Source: CAYQCE01 sp964415885 (lineage in GTDB: Bacteria > Zixibacteria > MSB-5A5 > JAABVY01 > JAHJOQ01). Taken from it: a DNA stretch of 64,000 nt. Made by a program: the position numbers and the translations under genes. The notes under the pieces were generated by a model that did not search any database, was not told the DNA's origin, and saw nothing but the letters and a program-made list of their open reading frames with translations. The DNA lies in the NCBI GenBank assembly GCA_964415885.1, contig CAYQCE010000013.1:1-64000 (forward strand), written 5' to 3'. Numbering within the stretch: the stretch's first letter is position 1; every line of letters starts with the position of its first letter. Shown piece after piece: positions 15,243 through 24,811 of the stretch.

Positions 15243-17765
15243 CTACTTGGCGACTAAGTTTACGAGCCGCCCCGGAACCACAATCTCCTTGATTATCTTC
15301 TTGTGCTTAATGAAATTCTGGACTCGCTCGTTGGCTTTGGCGAGTTGGGTCAGATTCTCCTTCGAGATGTCGGGAGAGACTTCGAGATTTGCTCTAACCT
15401 TGCCGTTGACCTGAACCACAATAGTGATCGTGTCGGCCACAATTGCGTCAGGATCATACTCGGGCCAGCCGGATTTAAAGACGCTCTTCTGGTGGCCGAA
15501 CATCTCCCAGATTTCTTCGGATAGATGCGGCGTCAGCGGCGCCATCAGCTTCGCAAGCGTTTGCAGGACATGCTGATAGAATTCGGGATTGGCATCAGGC
15601 TCGATCTGTGAGAAATCGTTGAGGAATTCCATAACGGCCGCAATGCACGTGTTAAACTGCAGACGATCAAGATCTTCGGTGATCTGCTTGATGGTCTGGT
15701 TCAGCTTGACATACAAATCCCACAGATCCTTCTTAGATAGAGTGTCCTTTTCGAAGCGCCTGTTCGGCTTCTGCGGGCTCCTGTTCGGGCAATCGAGGGC
15801 TATTCGATAGAGCCTGGATGCGAACCTCTCGACTCCGACCATACCCTCTTCGGACCAGAGGACATCCTTGCCTGCGGGAGAGGCGAAATACATGGCCATA
15901 CGCGTCGTGTCAACGCCCTTGCGTTTCATTACATCCATTGGTGAAACGACGTTACCGAGGGATTTTGACATGACCCGACCCTGAGCGTCATAAACCATCC
16001 CATGGTTCACCAACCGCTCAGTCGGCTCTTCTACGTCAAGATACCCGATATCCTTCAGGAACTTCGTGAAAAAACGGAAATAGAGTAAATGCCCGGTAGC
16101 GTGCTCGTTTGTGCCGCCAATGTAAATATCGACGGGAAGCCATTCTCTCGCCTTCTGAGGATCGAAGGGCTCCTGTTCATTGTTGGAATCGGTATAGCGG
16201 AAGAGATACCATGATGAGCAGACGAAAGTGTCCATTGTGTCTGGATCGCGCTTCGCTTCTCCGCCACATTTCGGGCAGACCGAATTCATGTACTCCTCGA
16301 AGTCCGCAAGTGGAGACCGCCCTTTGGGAACAAGTTTCTGCGTATCCTCGATTTCCGGCAGTTTCACCGGCAGATCGCCGACCGGGACGGGTACGGCCCC
16401 ACACTTGTCACAGTGGATAATCGGGATTGGCGCTCCCCAGTAGCGTTGACGGGAGACCAACCAGTCTCTCAATCGATAGTTTACCTCAGCGCCGCCAATG
16501 TCCTGTTGCTCGGCGTGTTTGGTCACTGCTTCAATCGCCTGTTTGCCTTCGAGGCCGTCGAAATCACCCGAGTTTTTCATTACACCGTATTCGATGTAAG
16601 CTTCATCGAGCTCGTCCGCGCTCAGGTCTTTGTCCTTCGGTGTGATAACTACCTTTATCGGAATATCGTACTTCCGGGCGAACTCAAAATCACGTTGATC
16701 GTGCGCCGGTACGGCCATCACCGCGCCGGTGCCATACGAGGCAAGCACATAATCTGCTATCCAGAGCTGCACTCGCTCGCCTGAATAGGGGTTGATCGCA
16801 TAGCAGCCGGTGAAGACACCGTCCTTCTCGGCGGTTTCCATCGTGCGCTCCAAGTCACTCTTTTTCAGTGACTTCTCGATATAGGCTGAGACCTCGGCTT
16901 TTCGGTTGACCGGAATCGGCAGATTGTCAACGATCGAAGCCTCAGGCGCTATCGCCATGAATGTCACGCCGTAAACGGTATCCGGACGGGTCGTGAAGAT
17001 CGGCAGCTTCTCCCCCGTCTTCTCGATCTCGAACTCGATCCGGCATCCGGTGGATCTGCCGATCCAGTTGCGTTGCATCGCCTTTACCGATTCGAGCCAT
17101 CCCGGAACGGTATCCAGGCCATCCAGAAGCCTCTGAGCGTACTCGGTTATCTTGAAAAACCACTGCGTGAGTTTTTTCTTCGTGACCTCATGCCCGCATC
17201 GCCAGCATTTACCCTCTGAATCGACCTGCTCGTTGGCAAGAACGGTATTGCAGTCACTGCACCAGTTTACGGAGGCTTTCTTCCTGTAGGCCAGCCCTTT
17301 CTCGAACAGCTTCACGAACATCCACTGTGTGAACTTATAGTAGTCCGGCAGGCAGGAAGCGACCTCACGATTCCAGTCGAACGATATGCCGACCCGCTTC
17401 AAGGTACTGCGTGACATCTCTATGTTATTGAGAGTCCAGTTTTTCGGGTGGAGTTTACGCTTGATAGCGGCCTGTTCTGCGGGCAGACCGAAGGCGTCCC
17501 AGCCGAACGGATGGAGCACGTCAAAGCCCTGCATCATCTTCCATCGAGCAATCGCATCTCCGAAGATATAATTCCGGAAATGCCCCATGTGAATGTCGCC
17601 GGAGGGATACGCAAACATCACAAGCACATAGTATGGATTGTCCGGATGCTCTGGAGCTTTGAACAGCTCGGTCTCTTCCCAGCGCTTCTGCCATTTCTCG
17701 TCAATCCGCTCAAACGGATAGCCCGCATGGCCCCTGGTCTCTATCTCGCTCTTATGGTTTCCCAT
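15243..17765 (-). CDS. leuS: Leucyl-tRNA synthetase
   Basis: An 840-residue class I aminoacyl-tRNA synthetase that charges tRNA-Leu. The HIGH signature is HMGH at residues 59-62, within AYPSGDIHMGHFRN; KMSKS appears as VMSKS in GRVMSKSLGNVVSP. A zinc-type pair CSDC and CWRCG lies in the N-terminal half, and a second CDKC and CPKCGG set is in the region between. The editing domain (CP1) carries TFMAIAPE and GTGAVMAVPAHDQRD with its key Asp. Length is normal for the bacterial type. It has its own promoter (17851-17879) and stands apart from the pnp-region cluster upstream. Confidence 0.97.
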   Translation of the reverse strand: MGNHKSEIETRGHAGYPFERIDEKWQKRWEETELFKAPEHPDNPYYVLVMFAYPSGDIHMGHFRNYIFGDAIARWKMMQGFDVLHPFGWDAFGLPAEQAAIKRKLHPKNWTLNNIEMSRSTLKRVGISFDWNREVASCLPDYYKFTQWMFVKLFEKGLAYRKKASVNWCSDCNTVLANEQVDSEGKCWRCGHEVTKKKLTQWFFKITEYAQRLLDGLDTVPGWLESVKAMQRNWIGRSTGCRIEFEIEKTGEKLPIFTTRPDTVYGVTFMAIAPEASIVDNLPIPVNRKAEVSAYIEKSLKKSDLERTMETAEKDGVFTGCYAINPYSGERVQLWIADYVLASYGTGAVMAVPAHDQRDFEFARKYDIPIKVVITPKDKDLSADELDEAYIEYGVMKNSGDFDGLEGKQAIEAVTKHAEQQDIGGAEVNYRLRDWLVSRQRYWGAPIPIIHCDKCGAVPVPVGDLPVKLPEIEDTQKLVPKGRSPLADFEEYMNSVCPKCGGEAKRDPDTMDTFVCSSWYLFRYTDSNNEQEPFDPQKAREWLPVDIYIGGTNEHATGHLLYFRFFTKFLKDIGYLDVEEPTERLVNHGMVYDAQGRVMSKSLGNVVSPMDVMKRKGVDTTRMAMYFASPAGKDVLWSEEGMVGVERFASRLYRIALDCPNRSPQKPNRRFEKDTLSKKDLWDLYVKLNQTIKQITEDLDRLQFNTCIAAVMEFLNDFSQIEPDANPEFYQHVLQTLAKLMAPLTPHLSEEIWEMFGHQKSVFKSGWPEYDPDAIVADTITIVVQVNGKVRANLEVSPDISKENLTQLAKANERVQNFIKHKKIIKEIVVPGRLVNLVAK

Positions 17766-17850
17766 GATTCCGTATTATCCTGAGATTTGATATGTCCTCT
17801 ATTGGTTGCCTGCTCTTCGGTCCATCATGTAAACCGATATCGGAGCAAAG

Positions 17851-17879
17851 ATTATACACAATGCGAACTGGTGCCGCAA
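17851..17879 (-). promoter_or_regulatory. Promoter of leuS
   Basis: On the minus strand, TTGCGG (17879-17874), a 17-bp spacer and a perfect TATAAT (17856-17851) lie about 85 bp before the leuS ATG. The -10 overlaps a TTATACACA DnaA-box match (17852-17860), which may be coincidental. Confidence 0.6.
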
Positions 17880-17960
17880 CTCAAATATCGTCCTGCATGT
17901 CCCTGTCGAGCCATCGTCTACTGTCGTCTTGCGTCGGCAGAATCATGCGTAATGTGATCG

Positions 17961-18332
17961 CTATCGATAGACTCTCATCCTGAATCTACGATTCTCCGTA
18001 ATCAGCCAGTTGAGTACCGACGAGATGATCGAGATGAGGATTGATGCCAGCAACGTATACCAGAAGCCGTGCACGGCCATTCCGGGCACCAGCGCAGCGG
18101 TCAGCCAGAGAAGGAAGACGTTGATTATCAGCACGAACAGGCCGAGCGTGATGATGTTGAGCGGCAGCGTGATGAATATTAGAATCGGCCTAATCCAGGC
18201 GTTGAGAATGCCGAGCACGAGCGCCGCTATAACGAGCGTACCCGGTTCGTCAACATCCATGAGGCCCAGGAAATTGGCCACAATGAATATTGTCACGAAG
18301 TAGATGAGCCATCGTATGAAGAACTTTTTCAT
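17961..18332 (-). CDS. Phage holin family 4 (PF04020/YvlD-like) membrane protein
   Basis: A 123-residue protein with four hydrophobic segments (about 5-22, 30-48, 52-80 and 90-112). The motif ILNAWIRPILIFITLPLN followed by ITLGLFVLIINVF is diagnostic of the PF04020 family (YvlD and relatives). Despite the name, these chromosomal proteins are not phage holins and their function is unknown. Its ATG overlaps the stop of the deacetylase gene by 4 bases (ATGA), so the two are translationally coupled. No phage genes are nearby. It is the last gene of the infB-to-here minus-strand series before the leuS promoter. Confidence 0.8.
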   Translation of the reverse strand: MKKFFIRWLIYFVTIFIVANFLGLMDVDEPGTLVIAALVLGILNAWIRPILIFITLPLNIITLGLFVLIINVFLLWLTAALVPGMAVHGFWYTLLASILISIISSVLNWLITENRRFRMRVYR

Positions 18333-19159
18333 GGTCTCCCCCGCCAGTCAAAAGTAAACGGTGCAAAAGCACCGATGAGTCGGGCTTTCAATATCTCCAT
18401 CCAGAACAACAATCCGCCGGTAAGTTTGGTTCGTATTGTAAACCTGTTGTCGAATCTGTTCAAGGGTATTCTGGGGATGGCGTATGATTTATCCCACTCG
18501 TTTGCCGGCCCGTTGAGAGTGCAGAATGCGGCAGAGTATCCGTGAGACCGCACCGCCTCAACCACTCGTTCGTCGAATGCACCGAACGGATAGGAGAAGT
18601 ACGGTTCTGCGCCCGGAACCGCTGGTCGCAGCTCTTTTTCGAGCCGTCTGTCGCTCAGTTTGCGTAGATTCGGGTGATTCCGTGAATGTGAGCAGACTGC
18701 CACGAGCGGGGCCTCCTTCAGGTCGGTGATCTCGTCGTGTGCCAGGTGTTTGCGTCGACCGCTGCGATAATCCCACGCCGGTCTTGCCCCTGTGAAACCT
18801 CCGAGAAGAAACAGGGCCGACGGGATCCCCTTCTCTTTGAGAATCGGGTAAGCCCTAGTGTAGAATGACTCGAATCCGTCATCGAATGTCAAGAGGAGCT
18901 TTTTTTCGTCCGGAGATGAATCGAGCCAGTCTTCGATCGTGGCAAATCTCAGTCCGGCCCTCTCCGCTTCCTGGATGAATGTGATGAATTTCTTGAGCGA
19001 GATATCGCCGGCTGACAAAACTGATGGTCTATCTACAATGTCGTGGATTATGATTGCCTTCGGGAATCCGGCAAGATACGGCTTGATACGGACTAACCAA
19101 TAGAGATAAGCCGCCACGACAATCGCTGCGAGCGCGATGACGATGACACCCAACCACAT
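18329..19159 (-). CDS. Membrane-anchored polysaccharide deacetylase (NodB/CE4)
   Basis: A 276-residue protein with an N-terminal membrane anchor (residues 2-24) and a NodB-homology domain. Motif 1 is LLTFDDGF with the catalytic and metal-binding Asp pair; motif 2 is SHSRNHPNL, with the two metal-binding His; motif 3 is YFSYPFGAFDERV. CE4 enzymes remove N-acetyl groups from peptidoglycan or exopolysaccharide in a Zn-dependent manner. The anchor places it on the periplasmic side. It follows the M16 peptidase gene by 2 bp and overlaps the next gene by 4. Substrate cannot be told. Confidence 0.85.
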   Translation of the reverse strand: MWLGVIVIALAAIVVAAYLYWLVRIKPYLAGFPKAIIIHDIVDRPSVLSAGDISLKKFITFIQEAERAGLRFATIEDWLDSSPDEKKLLLTFDDGFESFYTRAYPILKEKGIPSALFLLGGFTGARPAWDYRSGRRKHLAHDEITDLKEAPLVAVCSHSRNHPNLRKLSDRRLEKELRPAVPGAEPYFSYPFGAFDERVVEAVRSHGYSAAFCTLNGPANEWDKSYAIPRIPLNRFDNRFTIRTKLTGGLLFWMEILKARLIGAFAPFTFDWRGRP

Positions 19160-19161
19160 AC

Positions 19162-20436
19162 TCAGGAAGATAGAATAGCCCAGTCGATCTCGTCGAGAAC
19201 AACATCCTCGACCGGTCCGAGAATAGCGAGTGCGGTCTTCTCGGCGGAGAAAACCTCGCTTGCTGCAGTACGGATACCGTCAACTGTCACTGAATCGATG
19301 CGCTGCAGCGTATCGTCGATTGGTATGAACGTGTTGTAGCCAAACTCATGCCGTGCGAGGCGGTTCATCCGAGCGCTCGTGCTCTCAAGTCCGAGCATCA
19401 GATTGCCTTTCAACTGCTGCCTTGCGGTATCGAGCTCATCGCTTGAGATGCTCTTCGATCGGAGCTTCTTGATCTCAGTGAGAATAACCTCAATGCTCTG
19501 CTTCACATTTCTGGCGTCCGTACCGAGGTAGATGCCAAACATGCCGGCATCTTTGTAGAACTCCTGAAAGGAGTAGACCGAGTATGCGTACCCGAGCTCT
19601 TCTCTCACAGCTTGAAACAGACGCGAGGACATACCGCCGCCGAGGATATTATGTATCATCAGCAGCGCGAACTTGTTCGAGTTGGCATACCTGTAGCCGG
19701 GGAATCCCATGCATATGTGCGCCTGGTTAATGTCTCTGTAGCCCACAGCTTTCACCGGCATGGGTTCAACGCTCGGCTCATCTTTTGCATAGATTGGCTG
19801 ATCGGGATCGAGCCTGAGCGCATTCTCGAGCATCTCAACGAGCCTGTTGTGGTCGACATTTCCTGCAGCGGCGATCACCACCCGTCCGGCCTTGTAGTTT
19901 CGCGAGATGAAATCGAGCAGATCTTCCCGTGTCATGCTTGCGACAATTTCGCTCGGCCCGAGTATCGGCTGGCCCAACGGGTGTTCACGCCACAATGAAT
20001 GAGCGAACATGTCGTGAACGAACTCGGACGGTGTATCGAAAACCTCGTTGATCTCCTCGAGAATGACTCCGCGTTCGCGCTCGACCTGAGCCGGTTCAAA
20101 CGCCGAATTCAGCAGCATGTCGCTCAGCAGATCAACTGCTATTGGAAGGTGCTCATCGAGAATGCGTGCGAAGTAGCATGTTTGCTCTCGTCCTGTGAAC
20201 GCATTCATGTTTCCCCCGCGCGACTCGAGCGCCGCGGCAATCTCGAATGCGGTTCGTTTCTCCGTGCCTTTGAACATCATGTGTTCGATAAAGTGGCACG
20301 TACCATTTTCTTTCGGGGTTTCGTTACGCGCTCCAATGTCGACCCAGAGGCCGATCGTCACAGAGTGAAGATGGGGCATGGCCTCAGTAACGACCCGTAC
20401 CCCATTGCTCAATACGCTCTTGTTGTATTCTGACAT
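19162..20436 (-). CDS. M16 family zinc peptidase (PqqL/MPP-like)
   Basis: A 424-residue insulinase/processing-peptidase-like protein of the single 45-kDa type. The inverted zinc motif HFIEH is at residues 48-52, and the third ligand Glu is in ILEEINEVFDTPSEFVHD. The C-terminal half contains the substrate-binding repeat (LGGGMSSRLFQAVREELGYA), as in mitochondrial processing peptidase beta. This gene follows pnp in many bacteria, as here, with 10 bp between. An open frame continues upstream into pnp, but the start is set at the ATG at 20436 by family alignment. It is likely cytoplasmic; substrates unknown. Confidence 0.9.
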   Translation of the reverse strand: MSEYNKSVLSNGVRVVTEAMPHLHSVTIGLWVDIGARNETPKENGTCHFIEHMMFKGTEKRTAFEIAAALESRGGNMNAFTGREQTCYFARILDEHLPIAVDLLSDMLLNSAFEPAQVERERGVILEEINEVFDTPSEFVHDMFAHSLWREHPLGQPILGPSEIVASMTREDLLDFISRNYKAGRVVIAAAGNVDHNRLVEMLENALRLDPDQPIYAKDEPSVEPMPVKAVGYRDINQAHICMGFPGYRYANSNKFALLMIHNILGGGMSSRLFQAVREELGYAYSVYSFQEFYKDAGMFGIYLGTDARNVKQSIEVILTEIKKLRSKSISSDELDTARQQLKGNLMLGLESTSARMNRLARHEFGYNTFIPIDDTLQRIDSVTVDGIRTAASEVFSAEKTALAILGPVEDVVLDEIDWAILSS

Positions 20437-20446
20437 ATAGACTATG

Positions 20447-22654
20447 CTACCTGTCGTCCCTGCGCCTGTCTCTGTCTCGAGGCCCTCTGCCGCGCTGTCC
20501 CTGCGGTCTTCGATCGCGGCCTCCACCTCCACCTCTGGGTGGTCCGCCGCCGGAGCGATCATCGCCACCACCGGGAGGAGCTTCCAGAAGCGCTCTGCGG
20601 GAAAGGCGAATTTTGCCGTCAGGATCGAGATCCATGACCTTAACTTCAACCTCGTCGCCGACCCTAAGGACATCTTCGACCTTGTCTATACGTTCGTGAG
20701 CTATCTCAGAAATGTGCAGCAAACCGTCGGTATTCGGCAGAATCTCCACGAAGGCGCCGAACGTAGCGATGCGTCGCACGGTACCCTTATAGACTTTGCC
20801 GATCTCCGGCTCTTCTACCAGCGACAGAACGCGCTGTTTCGCCGACTCGCCGGCCTGCTGATCGACCGATGAAATGAAGACGGTGCCGTCATCTTCGATA
20901 TCTATCTTCGCGCCGGTCTCCTCAATTATCTGGCGGATCATCTTGCCGCCCGGACCGATTACGACTCCGATCTTATCCGACTTAATCTTCAGTATGATGA
21001 TCCGAGGCGCGAAAGAGGACAGGCTCGCGCGCGGCTTGTCAATCGTCGAGTCCATCTCACCGAGGATATGCAGGCGCGCATCTTTGGCCTGGTTGAGAGC
21101 CTTGCGCATAATATCGAGAGTAATACCTGTTACTTTCAGATCCATCTGGAAAGCAGTTATGCCTTCGCGCGTACCGGTCACCTTGAAATCCATGTCGCCG
21201 TAGTGGTCTTCCTGACCGAGAATGTCGGTCAGAACAGCGACACGATCGCCCTCCTTGATGAGTCCCATAGCGATACCGGCAATCGGGCACTTGATCGGTA
21301 CGCCGGCGTCCATAAGTGCGAGGCTCGCCCCGCAAACGCTCGCCATGGATGATGACCCGTTCGATTCGAGTATGTCGGAGACGATTCTGATCGTGTACGG
21401 GAAGACTTCCTCAGTTGGCAGAATCTTCTCGACCGAACGCTCAGCAAGGACACCGTGACCAATTTCACGTCTGCCTGGACCGCGCATCATGCGGACCTCA
21501 CCGACCGAAAACGGCGGGAAGTTGTAGTGCAGCATGAGAGATTTGGATGTCTCACCCATGATGTCATCAATGCGCTGCTCGTCCGCCTTGGAACCGAGCG
21601 TAATAGTCACGAGCGCCTGTGTCTGTCCGCGCGTGAACAGCGCGGAGCCGTGCGTTCTCGGCAGAACGCTGATTTCACAGGATATGTCGCGTACATCGGT
21701 CAGTCCGCGACCATCAAGCCGCTTGCCGTCGCTAAGGATCGCTTCGCGCATGTTCGTGCGCTCGATTTCCTCCACGATCTCTGACACGGCCTTCCTGCAT
21801 TCGGGGAATTCCTCTTCCAGCTCCTCCACAAGGCTGCTAATCAGATCTTTGAACTTCTCCCTGCGTTCGTGTTTGTCGGCTATGAAGTTTATATCCGGTA
21901 TAACCGATTCGGCTTTGGATCGTACTCTCTTCTCGAATTCCTCGTTGGTTTCCTCGACAACGATTTCTCGCTTCGGACGGCCGATCTTTGCGGCCAGTTC
22001 CTTGATGACATCGACAATACGCCTTATCTCAACGTGTCCGAAGTCGAGAGCTTCCAGAAGCTCATCCTCGGTTATCTCACCGCATCCGCCTTCAACCATT
22101 GTAACTGCATCGGACGAGCCGGCCATTACAATGTTTATGTCCGATTCTTCGAGCTGGCTGAGTGTGGGATTGATGATGTACTCGCCGGCAAGTCTGCCGA
22201 CTCGCACACCGGCTATGACCTTCTCGAACGGAATATCCGATATTGCGAGAGCTGCGGATGCCCCGGTCAATCCGAGCACATCTCCGTCATTCTCCTGATC
22301 GGATGAAAGGACCGAGATCAGGACCTGTGTTTCGCAACGGAATCCCTTCGGAAACAGCGGCCTTATCGGCCTGTCAATGATTCTGCAGGAGAGTATCTCT
22401 TTCTCCGTAGGACGTCCCTCACGCTTAAAAAACCCGCCGGGGATTTTTCCGGCTGCAGAAGTCTTCTCGCGGTAGTCCACGGTCAACGGGAAGAAGTCGA
22501 TTCCCTCTCTTGGTTCATCGCTGGCGCAGGCGGTGGCAAGGATCATCGTGTCCTCGTAACGTACGGTTACTGCCCCCGCGGCCTGTTTCGCGACTCGACC
22601 CGTTTCAATTTCGAGTGTTCGTCCCCCTAGTTCCAAACTATACTTTTCTATCAT
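20447..22654 (-). CDS. pnp: Polyribonucleotide nucleotidyltransferase (PNPase)
   Basis: A 735-residue 3'-5' phosphorolytic RNase of the degradosome. It has two RNase PH-like domains, the second with LPRTHGSALFTRGQTQALV (GSALFTRGQ motif) and MDFKVTGTREGITAFQMD (catalytic Asp), then a KH domain (VVIGPGGKMIRQI) and an S1 domain (GKVYKGTVRRIATFGAFVEI). The last 40 residues are a Gly/Arg/Asp-rich disordered tail, which may help RNA binding. rpsO lies 25 bp upstream, the classical rpsO-pnp order. PNPase commonly represses its own mRNA through a leader hairpin, but nothing specific was seen here. Confidence 0.97.
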   Translation of the reverse strand: MIEKYSLELGGRTLEIETGRVAKQAAGAVTVRYEDTMILATACASDEPREGIDFFPLTVDYREKTSAAGKIPGGFFKREGRPTEKEILSCRIIDRPIRPLFPKGFRCETQVLISVLSSDQENDGDVLGLTGASAALAISDIPFEKVIAGVRVGRLAGEYIINPTLSQLEESDINIVMAGSSDAVTMVEGGCGEITEDELLEALDFGHVEIRRIVDVIKELAAKIGRPKREIVVEETNEEFEKRVRSKAESVIPDINFIADKHERREKFKDLISSLVEELEEEFPECRKAVSEIVEEIERTNMREAILSDGKRLDGRGLTDVRDISCEISVLPRTHGSALFTRGQTQALVTITLGSKADEQRIDDIMGETSKSLMLHYNFPPFSVGEVRMMRGPGRREIGHGVLAERSVEKILPTEEVFPYTIRIVSDILESNGSSSMASVCGASLALMDAGVPIKCPIAGIAMGLIKEGDRVAVLTDILGQEDHYGDMDFKVTGTREGITAFQMDLKVTGITLDIMRKALNQAKDARLHILGEMDSTIDKPRASLSSFAPRIIILKIKSDKIGVVIGPGGKMIRQIIEETGAKIDIEDDGTVFISSVDQQAGESAKQRVLSLVEEPEIGKVYKGTVRRIATFGAFVEILPNTDGLLHISEIAHERIDKVEDVLRVGDEVEVKVMDLDPDGKIRLSRRALLEAPPGGGDDRSGGGPPRGGGGGRDRRPQGQRGRGPRDRDRRRDDR

Positions 22655-22679
22655 CTGTTCTTTCGCCTCAAGTTCTCAA

Positions 22680-22949
22680 TTAGCGTCGCAGGTCGAGCTG
22701 TTGGATAAGTTCACGATATGCTTCGATGTCAGTCGTTTTCAAATAGTCGAGGAGCTTCCGTCTTTTGCCCACGAGTTTGAGAAGCCCAAACCGTGAATGG
22801 TAGTCCTTCTTGTGATGTTGCATATGAAGTGTAAGTTCGTTGATTCGCTGTGTCAGAAGACTGATCTGCACCTCCGGCGATCCGGTATCGGTGTCGTGGA
22901 GGCGGAAGTGCCTGACAATCTCCGTTTTTTTCTCTTTTGATAGAGGCAT
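22680..22949 (-). CDS. rpsO: 30S ribosomal protein S15
   Basis: An 89-residue primary 16S rRNA-binding protein of the small-subunit platform, full length. Signature segments are FRLHDTDTGSPEVQISLL, the HMQHHKKDYHSRFGL loop and the terminal LVGKRRKLLDYLK. It sits between ribF (14 bp upstream) and pnp (25 bp downstream). The order truB-ribF-rpsO-pnp is widely conserved in bacteria. The ATG is preceded by GAGGGAG. S15 often autoregulates by binding its own leader. Confidence 0.98.
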   Translation of the reverse strand: MPLSKEKKTEIVRHFRLHDTDTGSPEVQISLLTQRINELTLHMQHHKKDYHSRFGLLKLVGKRRKLLDYLKTTDIEAYRELIQQLDLRR

Positions 22950-22963
22950 ATAACTCCCTCATT

Positions 22964-23878
22964 CTATTTCAGAATCGTTCTTATTTCCTTCTCATCCCTC
23001 GAGATTTGCGTTACGAGCTTCGCGGGCGAGTCGAATCTCACGCTGTCACGTGTTCTCGCGAATACATCCACTGCAACATCGCGTCCGTACAAGTCACCTT
23101 CAAAGTCGAATATACAAATCTCAAAATCGAATATCGTCCTGTCCTCTCCGATATACATCATTCCCGGACGCCATATCTCGTCTACAAAAACCCTGGCGGC
23201 GTACACGCCGCTTTTCGGGATCAACTTGTCGTCCTGGGATCGTACATTGATCGTCGGAAATCCGAGTTTCCGTCCGACTCCACGTCCCTTGACGACCTTG
23301 CCGTGTATCCGGTACGGCCGGCTCAACATATGAACGGCGTCCACGAAGTTCCCCTCGATGAGGTCCTTGCGAATTCGGCTCGAGTGAACCGGTTCGTCCT
23401 TGTAGGACACCGGCTTGACAACGACAGCTTCGAAATCACATTCATGCGATATCCGCTCGAGTAATTGGCCGTTACCTTCACGTTTGCGGCCAAAGGTATG
23501 ATTGTAACCGACAACCACAGCTCTGGCCCTGAATTTGCCGCAGAGAATTTGACGTACGTATTCCTCTGCCTGCAAAATGGCTAATTCGGTATTGAAAGCA
23601 AAAAGCGCCAGATAGTCAAGACCTAATTCCTCGACCAACTGCGTTTTCTCGTTCAGTGTGGTGAGGATCGGTTTCCTGCGTTTGGGTCGCAACACCTTGG
23701 CCGGATGTGGCTTAAACGTCAGCATCACCGACGGCAACCCGAGAGTCTCGGCCCTCTTCTTGACCTCGTCTACGAGCTTCTGATGTCCGAGATGAATCCC
23801 GTCGAATGTGCCTTGCGTCAGCACGCATCCGTCCGGGAAAATCCTCGAAGATGTAAGATCGAGGTTAATGACTTCCAT
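22964..23878 (-). CDS. ribF: Bifunctional riboflavin kinase / FAD synthetase
   Basis: A 304-residue enzyme that makes FMN from riboflavin and then FAD. The N-terminal nucleotidyltransferase domain has TQGTFDGIHLGHQKLV (HxGH-type motif) and later SSRIRKDLIEG. The C-terminal kinase domain has GRGVGRKLGFPTINV (PTAN-type motif appears as PTIN) and ends with the usual helix. It directly abuts truB with zero spacing, a conserved pair. Cytoplasmic. Confidence 0.95.
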   Translation of the reverse strand: MEVINLDLTSSRIFPDGCVLTQGTFDGIHLGHQKLVDEVKKRAETLGLPSVMLTFKPHPAKVLRPKRRKPILTTLNEKTQLVEELGLDYLALFAFNTELAILQAEEYVRQILCGKFRARAVVVGYNHTFGRKREGNGQLLERISHECDFEAVVVKPVSYKDEPVHSSRIRKDLIEGNFVDAVHMLSRPYRIHGKVVKGRGVGRKLGFPTINVRSQDDKLIPKSGVYAARVFVDEIWRPGMMYIGEDRTIFDFEICIFDFEGDLYGRDVAVDVFARTRDSVRFDSPAKLVTQISRDEKEIRTILK

Positions 23879-24811
23879 TCAGATTACCCTGAGATATTTC
23901 ACAATTGGCACATTGGTACCGCTGACCTCGGACATGCTCGCGCTCTCCACGAGCGCCTGACCCAATGCGAGCACATCGCCCGACCTGTTGACCAGGCTGA
24001 CCGTTTCTCCAACCGAGAACGGCTCTGAGAAAGTGAGGATGTCTGCGGAGCCGAGCGCAATTCCGTCCGAGACCCGGTCTTTTTTCCCATCCGATACGCA
24101 CAACGTTGGGAAGTCGAGCGCGTCCGAGATATCGATGATCCTCTCATCAAGAAGGCCCATTGCTCCCCTGGCATTCACCTGCATAAGGGTCATGGCTTCG
24201 TCTACGTTGAACCCACCCGATTCGATGCGACGCAGTCCAAACAGCGTAGCGCCACATCCAAGTCTCTGGCCGAGGTCATGCGCTATTGAACGAATGTACG
24301 TACCCGTCGAGCAGGTAGCATCAATCGTAACGAACGGATGCTCGTAGTCGAGCAGTTCGATCGACTCGATCATCACTGTTCGGCTCAGTGACGGGACCTC
24401 CTGAGAGGCCCTTGCGTACTTGTACAGCCTTTTCCCCTTGTGTTTGAGTGCCGAATGAGATGGCACAGTCTGATTGTACTCACCCTCGAACAAGCTCATC
24501 TCTTCCTTGAGACGCATGATGTCAAATTCTTCCGGCTCGGCGTGGGTGACCTGTGGACCATAACGGTCGTATGTCGTCGTTTCGATTCCGAGTCGTATTC
24601 TCGCAACATATCTCTTTGATTCCTTAGTCAGGAATCGCGTCAGCTTGGTGGCCTTTCCGAAGCACGCTACCAGGAGACCCGTTGCCATAGGATCAAGAGT
24701 TCCACAGTGCCCTACTCGACTCGTCCCGAGTATTGGCCTCAATCCGGCAACGACATCAAACGATGTTATCCCAAGCGTTTTGTCGATGAGCAAAATGCCT
24801 TCAGTTTTCAT
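23879..24811 (-). CDS. truB: tRNA pseudouridine(55) synthase
   Basis: A 310-residue enzyme that isomerises U55 in the T-loop of tRNAs. The catalytic Asp is residue 40 in GHCGTLDPMATG. It is followed by YVARIRLGIETTTYD and the CSTGTYIRSIAHDLG motif. A C-terminal extension of about 60 residues resembles the PUA-type domain. Its first 11 bases overlap the end of nrnA. The neighbours rbfA-nrnA-truB-ribF form the usual post-infB block of RNA and ribosome maturation genes. Confidence 0.97.
   Translation of the reverse strand: MKTEGILLIDKTLGITSFDVVAGLRPILGTSRVGHCGTLDPMATGLLVACFGKATKLTRFLTKESKRYVARIRLGIETTTYDRYGPQVTHAEPEEFDIMRLKEEMSLFEGEYNQTVPSHSALKHKGKRLYKYARASQEVPSLSRTVMIESIELLDYEHPFVTIDATCSTGTYIRSIAHDLGQRLGCGATLFGLRRIESGGFNVDEAMTLMQVNARGAMGLLDERIIDISDALDFPTLCVSDGKKDRVSDGIALGSADILTFSEPFSVGETVSLVNRSGDVLALGQALVESASMSEVSGTNVPIVKYLRVI

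Noticed and set aside
17961..18332. Phage remnant because of the holin family name
   Set aside because: PF04020 proteins are chromosomal membrane proteins; no phage gene is near.
19162..20673. Longer M16 peptidase with an N-terminal extension to 20673
   Set aside because: The extension overlaps the pnp C-terminal tail and has no family similarity; the ATG at 20436 fits the family start.
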